Positions 1 to 4,032 of a DNA stretch of 6,465 nucleotides are shown here, piece by piece (position 1 is the first letter of the stretch; each line of letters opens with the position of its first letter). Both the position numbers and the translations under genes were made by a program. The notes beneath the pieces are model-generated. The model made no database searches and was not told the DNA's origin. It was given only the letters and a program-made list of their open reading frames with translations. This DNA is from an uncultured Clostridium sp. (GTDB lineage: Bacteria > Bacillota_I > Bacilli_A > RF39 > UBA660), in assembly GCA_945788325.1 (NCBI GenBank), contig CALZLL010000038.1, forward strand, positions 1 through 6,465. Reading direction: 5' to 3'.

Positions 1-35
1 TTTTTTCTTTCTTCAAATGTTTTAATTTCTTTCAT
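1..35 (-). CDS. Start of a downstream gene, probably the primary sigma factor (partial)
   Basis: Only the first eleven codons are inside the window, reading MKEIKTFEERK and running off the left edge. The start is an ATG at 35-33 that shares one base with the dnaG stop (TAATG). An AAGGAG ribosome binding site at 49-44 lies eight bases upstream, which makes this a well-supported translation start. Identity is inferred from position: in Firmicutes and many other bacteria the gene directly after dnaG is rpoD/sigA, the housekeeping sigma factor (macromolecular synthesis operon). The eleven residues are compatible with the lysine- and glutamate-rich start of such proteins but do not prove it. The overlap implies translational coupling with dnaG. 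Confidence 0.6.
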   Translation of the reverse strand, partial: MKEIKTFEERK

Positions 36-1777
36 TATTTACACTCCTTTTTCTTTAATGAACGTAGTTTCTCAAGTAATACAACTTTTTTAGCTACGTT
101 TGTTTCGTTACTTATTTTGTTTTTTATATTTTCTATTTCTTTTTTTATTAATCCTTCATCGATCGTATTTATATAATCATTTATTACATCATCATTTATT
201 TCGCATGGAAGTTTTAAATCATCTATTCTTAGTGTCTCGTTTATTAAGCTGGTTTTATCTTCTAAAAACAAAGTAAAATCAGTTGTGTTAATATATCCAT
301 TTTTTTCATAAAACTCTAATATTTGCATTGCTATCATCGAAAGCGTTTTATTAGATAAATAAGAAACTTTATTTTGATACAAAGTAATAGCACCCACACT
401 TCGTAACATATAATGTACTAAATACTCTTCAGCTTTTTCATACTTATCTTTTTTAATTTGTTTTCTTTTATCTATTATTTTTACTTCGTTTTTTGGGATT
501 TCTTTAACTAAGCCATTTATAGTATCAACACTAACGCCAGTTTCTTTAGAAATTTTATTAATAGTTAATTCATAAACAACTTTATCTTTTATTTTTCTTA
601 AATCTTTTGTTATATCATTCAAGTAATTAGATACGTTTTGATAGTCATTAAAATCAGTATTAGATTTATTAACATCAATCTTAAATTCTAATGAACTCAT
701 AGCGTTATTTAAATGATTTAAGTATGCCTCTTTTCCTTTTTTTATTATGTAATCATCAGGATCTAAATCATTTTCTAATCTAATTATTTTTGGGTTTATA
801 CCAATTTTCTCTAATGCTTCTAAAGCACTTTTGGTAGCTTTTTCACCTGCTTTATCACCATCAAAACATAAAACAACGTTTTTAGATAACTTTTTTATCA
901 ATTCAGCATGTTCTTTTGTAATAGCAGTCCCCATGGTTGCTACAACGTTTTTTATTCCAATCGTGTAAAGTCTTATAACGTCCATGAACCCTTCAACAAC
1001 TATTATTTTTCTTTCATCCCTTGCAGATTGTAACGCACGATGATAATTATACAAAAGCATACCCTTTTTAAAAATTATAGATTCTTTTGAATTTACGTAT
1101 TTGCTATCAGCTTCGCCATTATAGATTCTTCCTGAAAAACCTACTACCTGACCAAGTGTATTATATAAAGGAAACATTATTCTATTTCTAAAAACATCAT
1201 AAACAAAATTATCTTTAATACCACATAATCCTATATCAATTAAATCGTTTTTATCAAATCCTTTATTTGTTAATAGTTTGCTGATGTTATTATCATTCAT
1301 AGATAATCCAATTTCAAAAGTATTAATAATATCATCATCAATCATGCGATCATGTAAATACTTGATGGCCGATTTACCATATATACTTTTTATATTATTT
1401 TGATAATACTTATTAGCAAGATCAAACATGTCATAAAACTTTTTATTTACATCATCTACTTTTTTGCTTGGTAGTTTGTTTTTTACATCTATGTTTATAC
1501 CAACTTTTTCAGCTACTTTTATAACCGCTTCAGTAAAACTTATGTTGTCATAATTCATAATAAAATTAAAAACATTACCTGACGCACCACAAACAAAACA
1601 TGTATAAATTTGTTTTTCCGGCGAGATACTCATAGATGGATTATGATCATCATGAAATGGGCATATCGCAAAATAGTTCTTTCCTTTTTGTTCTAAAGGA
1701 AGATATTCACCTATAACGTCTACTATGTTTACTTTACGCTGAATTTCTAAAATTAAATCATAGGGTATTTTTTCCAT
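35..1777 (-). CDS. dnaG: DNA primase DnaG
   Basis: Primase that lays down RNA primers for replication, working with the DnaB-type helicase at the fork. The protein has 580 residues, close to the usual 580-620. The N-terminal CHC2 zinc domain has C39 and H42 (CPFH) and C60 and C63 (CFVC), with the typical SPEKQIYTC approach. The RNA-polymerase-like catalytic core follows: the basic RNRIMFPL block at 197-204, GFSGR at 213-217, the KYVNS block at 226-230 and FKKG at 236-239. The TOPRIM fold has its catalytic glutamate at E262 (VVEGFMD) and the metal-binding pair D306 and D308 (FDGDKAG). The region from about 430 to 580 is the poorly conserved, lysine-rich helicase-interaction domain. It contains no tryptophan. 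The start at 1777 is fixed by an AGGAGG site seven bases upstream and by the family-typical opening IPYDLILEIQRKVNIVDVIGEY. The TAA stop overlaps the next gene. No clear promoter lies directly upstream, so expression may include read-through from proS. Confidence 0.98.
   Translation of the reverse strand: MEKIPYDLILEIQRKVNIVDVIGEYLPLEQKGKNYFAICPFHDDHNPSMSISPEKQIYTCFVCGASGNVFNFIMNYDNISFTEAVIKVAEKVGINIDVKNKLPSKKVDDVNKKFYDMFDLANKYYQNNIKSIYGKSAIKYLHDRMIDDDIINTFEIGLSMNDNNISKLLTNKGFDKNDLIDIGLCGIKDNFVYDVFRNRIMFPLYNTLGQVVGFSGRIYNGEADSKYVNSKESIIFKKGMLLYNYHRALQSARDERKIIVVEGFMDVIRLYTIGIKNVVATMGTAITKEHAELIKKLSKNVVLCFDGDKAGEKATKSALEALEKIGINPKIIRLENDLDPDDYIIKKGKEAYLNHLNNAMSSLEFKIDVNKSNTDFNDYQNVSNYLNDITKDLRKIKDKVVYELTINKISKETGVSVDTINGLVKEIPKNEVKIIDKRKQIKKDKYEKAEEYLVHYMLRSVGAITLYQNKVSYLSNKTLSMIAMQILEFYEKNGYINTTDFTLFLEDKTSLINETLRIDDLKLPCEINDDVINDYINTIDEGLIKKEIENIKNKISNETNVAKKVVLLEKLRSLKKKECK
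44..49 (-). promoter_or_regulatory. Ribosome binding site of the gene after dnaG
   Basis: AAGGAG on the minus strand, eight bases before the ATG at 35-33. It lies inside the last codons of dnaG (encoding Lys-Glu near the C-terminus). It decides that the overlapping ATG is a real start and that initiation occurs on the dnaG message. Confidence 0.7.
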
Positions 1778-1784
1778 AATATGC

Positions 1785-1790
1785 CCTCCT
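1785..1790 (-). promoter_or_regulatory. Ribosome binding site of dnaG
   Basis: A perfect AGGAGG on the minus strand, seven bases before the dnaG ATG. It is the strongest Shine-Dalgarno match in the window and fixes the dnaG start. Confidence 0.85.
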
Positions 1791-1827
1791 AATTTAATTA
1801 TTCTCCATTTTTTTTAAAATCCCCCTA

Positions 1828-1874
1828 AAAAATTAAAAAAAAATTAAAAAAATAGCATTTTTTGCTATTTTTTT
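1828..1874 (-). terminator. Probable rho-independent terminator after proS
   Basis: Two bases past the proS stop there is a perfect 12-bp inverted repeat: arms at 1874-1863 and 1857-1846, with a 5-base A loop at 1862-1858. On the minus strand it is followed by long T-runs (AA, nine T, AA, six T) down to about 1827. Only two of the twelve pairs are G-C (the TAGCA/TGCTA core), the rest being an A-run against a T-run. The hairpin is therefore thermodynamically weak and may let a fraction of transcripts through into dnaG. The arms are symmetrical, so it could also stop plus-strand transcription, although there is no plus-strand gene here. Confidence 0.7.
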
Positions 1875-1876
1875 GC

Positions 1877-3574
1877 TTATTCACCATCAATTATGTCTTC
1901 AACCCTAACTAATGCATCATATAATGATACCTCTTCAAACTCATCTTTTTTTCTTTGCTTTATCTCTACGATTTGATCTTTTATCTTATTTCCGATGGTT
2001 ATTCTAATTGGTATTCCAATTAAATCCATGTCATTAAATTTAACTCCAACTCTTTCTTCTCGATCATCTAGTATGGTAGAAATTTTTATCTTGCGTAAAT
2101 TTTCATATAAATAATTTGCTGCATCCATTTGAGCTTCATCATCAGTATTAACAACTACAATAGCCACTTTAAAAGGTGCAATTTCCATTGGCCATATTAT
2201 TCCTTTATCATCATTACTTTGTTCAACCACCGAAGCCATTGCTCTACCTATACCTATTCCATAACATCCCATCCATACTGGCATATTCTCATTTTCTTTA
2301 TTTAAATAATATAATCCTAAACTTTCAGAATATTTAGTGCCTAATTTAAAAGTGTTACCAATTTCTATGCCATTTTTAAATATTAGCTTTTTACCACACT
2401 TAGGACAACAATCATTTTCAGTAATACATCTTATATCCGCCGTCATTAAATAATTAAAATCTTCCAAATTAACGTTTTTATAATGATAGTCAGTTTTATT
2501 AGCACCAACAATAAAGTTCTTCATACACATTACTTCATTGTCTAATATAATAGGCACTTCAAGACCTATAGGCCCTGCAAAACCAATTTTAGCACCAGTT
2601 ACATCTTCAACTTCTAATGCACTTGCTAAGCAAACTTCATTAGCTTTTAAAAGTTTTTTTAACTTAGCTTCATTAACTTCCATGTTACCTTTAACTAATA
2701 CTGCATAAAATTTATTATCTACTTTATAAATTAAAGTTTTTACAAACTTAGATGGTTCTTCTTCTAATAAGTTAGATACTTCTTCAATCGTCCCAGCATC
2801 AGGAGTTTTAATAAGCTCCCTTATTTTTATTTCCTCATCACTTTTTTTGGTTAATAAATTACACTTTGCAACATCACTATTAGAAGCATAACCACATTCA
2901 TCACAAATAACTAGCTTATCTTCTCCAATATCAGTTATCGCCTGAAATTCTTCTGATAATATACCACCCATTGCACCAGTATCAGATTTAACTATCGCAT
3001 AATTTATACCTAACCTTGTAAAAATTTTCTTATATGCATTATACATGTTATTATAAGAATCATTAAGTCCTTTTTCATCACAATCAAACGAGTATGCATC
3101 TTTCATTAAAAACTCTCTAACCCTAATAAGACCATATCTACATCTTGGTTCATCCCTGAATTTATCTTGTATTTGATAAATACTAAAAGGCATATCTTTG
3201 TAAGATTTTATTTTAGAAGCTGCTGCAATTGTAAAAAGTTCTTCATGAGTAGGTGCTAAAACATAATTTTTAGAAAACCTATCATTAAGAGCAAACATAT
3301 CACTTCCAAAAGCTTTTCTTCTACCAGATGACTCATACACTTCTTCTGGTATTAATGCTGGCATTAAAAGCTCACCAGCATTTATGTTTTCCATTTCTTC
3401 TCTTACTATCTTTTCAATGTTTTTCATTACCTTGTATCCAAGTGGTAAATACATATAAACCCCGCTTGAAGATTTTTTAATCATTCCACTTCTAGTTAGT
3501 AAGTTACCAGATATTGATTCCTCATCTTTAGCATCTTCTCTTAATGTATAAAAATAACTATGCTTAAGTTTCAT
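1877..3574 (-). CDS. proS: Prolyl-tRNA synthetase, bacterial type with editing domain
   Basis: Cytoplasmic class II synthetase that charges tRNA-Pro with proline. It has 565 residues, full length for the long bacterial form. The class II core is visible in order: the motif 1 region with SGVYMYLPLGYKVMKNIE at 37-54, the THEE substrate-binding loop at 109-112, motif 2 with FRDEPRCRYGLIRVREFLMKD around 139-159, and motif 3 with GIGIGR at 439-444. The inserted editing domain, which clears mischarged Ala-tRNA, spans roughly 220-400. It keeps the lysine at K279 (KFVKT) and the GAKIGFAGPIGL stretch near 327-338. Cysteine pairs C224/C227 and C390/C393 flank this insert like a split zinc ribbon. The anticodon-binding domain follows from about 467, including DDREERVGVKFNDMDLIGIP. 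The start has an AGAGG site six bases upstream. It has its own promoter and a very short leader, with no room for a T-box. The stop is TAA, followed at once by a terminator. Confidence 0.98.
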   Translation of the reverse strand: MKLKHSYFYTLREDAKDEESISGNLLTRSGMIKKSSSGVYMYLPLGYKVMKNIEKIVREEMENINAGELLMPALIPEEVYESSGRRKAFGSDMFALNDRFSKNYVLAPTHEELFTIAAASKIKSYKDMPFSIYQIQDKFRDEPRCRYGLIRVREFLMKDAYSFDCDEKGLNDSYNNMYNAYKKIFTRLGINYAIVKSDTGAMGGILSEEFQAITDIGEDKLVICDECGYASNSDVAKCNLLTKKSDEEIKIRELIKTPDAGTIEEVSNLLEEEPSKFVKTLIYKVDNKFYAVLVKGNMEVNEAKLKKLLKANEVCLASALEVEDVTGAKIGFAGPIGLEVPIILDNEVMCMKNFIVGANKTDYHYKNVNLEDFNYLMTADIRCITENDCCPKCGKKLIFKNGIEIGNTFKLGTKYSESLGLYYLNKENENMPVWMGCYGIGIGRAMASVVEQSNDDKGIIWPMEIAPFKVAIVVVNTDDEAQMDAANYLYENLRKIKISTILDDREERVGVKFNDMDLIGIPIRITIGNKIKDQIVEIKQRKKDEFEEVSLYDALVRVEDIIDGE

Positions 3575-3580
3575 AAAGCA

Positions 3581-3585
3581 CCTCT
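3581..3585 (-). promoter_or_regulatory. Ribosome binding site of proS
   Basis: AGAGG (followed by TG) on the minus strand, six bases before the proS ATG at 3574-3572. It supports this start over later methionines. Confidence 0.75.
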
Positions 3586-3595
3586 TTTCATATAA

Positions 3596-3624
3596 AGTAT
3601 ATATTATTTATTATTTTTTTACAA
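3596..3624 (-). promoter_or_regulatory. Predicted sigma-A-type promoter of proS
   Basis: On the minus strand a TTGTAA box (3624-3619; four of six match TTGACA) is followed after exactly 17 bases by TATACT (3601-3596; five of six match TATAAT). The spacer is almost pure A and T. Transcription would begin near 3589, leaving a leader of about 15 bases with just the ribosome binding site. The -35 box starts one base after the T-tract of the preceding terminator, so the two transcription units are packed back to back. This is pattern matching in an A/T-rich region, where chance -10 boxes are common. The spacing and position raise the likelihood. Confidence 0.6.
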
Positions 3625-3625
3625 G

Positions 3626-3653
3626 AAAAAAGGTTCTATTTTTTAGAACCTTT
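3626..3653 (-). terminator. Rho-independent terminator overlapping the end of the small gene
   Basis: A perfect 10-bp stem AAAGGTTCTA / TAGAACCTTT (arms 3653-3644 and 3638-3629) with a 5-base A loop at 3643-3639. The T-run continues to 3626, giving six consecutive T on the minus strand. The upstream arm lies in codons for Lys-Gly-Ser, the loop lies in the last two lysine codons, and the TAG stop (3638-3636) is the first three bases of the downstream arm. The U-tract exists only in the minus direction, so it terminates the valS-plus-small-gene unit. Confidence 0.88.
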
Positions 3654-4013
3654 AGTGTATGAACCATTCATTTTCTTTTCTTTATATTCTTCATATTCAA
3701 GAAATTTACGTTTTAAAGCTTCAGAATTTATATAGTAATTACCTTCTTTTATATGAATTAAACCACAAGCTTTATACCATGCTAACGAATCAGCCATTTT
3801 TTCTTCACTATTCATATCGCTTGCATCTTTTGATTTTGACATTGAATATAATTCTTCAAGAGCAAGAAAATATTTAGTATGTAAATCATTTACCTTTAAC
3901 TCGGCATTATCATTTGCAAAAGGTAAATAATCTATTAATACTTTTTCAAATAAAACATAAGTTTCATCTTCTTCTACATAACTTCTTCCTAAACTTTCCA
4001 TGCAATATAGCAT
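3636..4013 (-). CDS. Unrecognised small protein between valS and proS
   Basis: A 125-residue, soluble-looking protein with no signal peptide and no membrane segment. I do not recognise the family. It is mostly predicted helix and rich in Glu, Lys and Tyr. Helical stretches surround LFEKVLIDYLPF (21-32) and VNDLHTKYFLALEELYSM (41-58), followed by a polar linker (SKSKDASDMNSEE). The stretch MADSLAWYKACGLIHIKEGNYYIN (73-96) resembles a helix plus a two-strand hairpin, as in a winged helix, but this is only a visual impression. The tail (97-125) is highly charged and ends GSYTKGSKK. It starts 19 bases after the valS stop, with AGGTGG six bases before the ATG, so it is almost certainly co-transcribed with valS. 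The TAG stop sits inside the terminator stem. Its single Trp is TGG. A good ribosome site, operon position and dedicated terminator argue that it is real. Its function is unknown. Confidence 0.85.
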   Translation of the reverse strand: MLYCMESLGRSYVEEDETYVLFEKVLIDYLPFANDNAELKVNDLHTKYFLALEELYSMSKSKDASDMNSEEKMADSLAWYKACGLIHIKEGNYYINSEALKRKFLEYEEYKEKKMNGSYTKGSKK

Positions 4014-4019
4014 CCAAAA

Positions 4020-4025
4020 CCACCT
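4020..4025 (-). promoter_or_regulatory. Ribosome binding site of the small gene
   Basis: AGGTGG on the minus strand (one mismatch to AGGAGG), six bases before the ATG at 4013-4011. It favours this first ATG over the in-frame ATG four codons later (4001-3999), which has no site at suitable distance. Confidence 0.65.
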
Positions 4026-4032
4026 ATCTTTC

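Noticed and set aside
875..895. A 21-base exact match between dnaG (875-895) and valS (5488-5508)
   Set aside because: Both copies lie in frame and encode the same common lysine-rich stretch (KKLSKNV). There is no flanking similarity, target duplication or further copy seen, so it looks like chance in A/T-rich coding sequence and not a repeat element.
1778..1827. A sigma-A promoter directly upstream of dnaG
   Set aside because: A/T-rich -10-like strings exist (for example around 1802-1795), but the bases 17 upstream are the G run or otherwise unlike TTGACA, so no pair could be supported.
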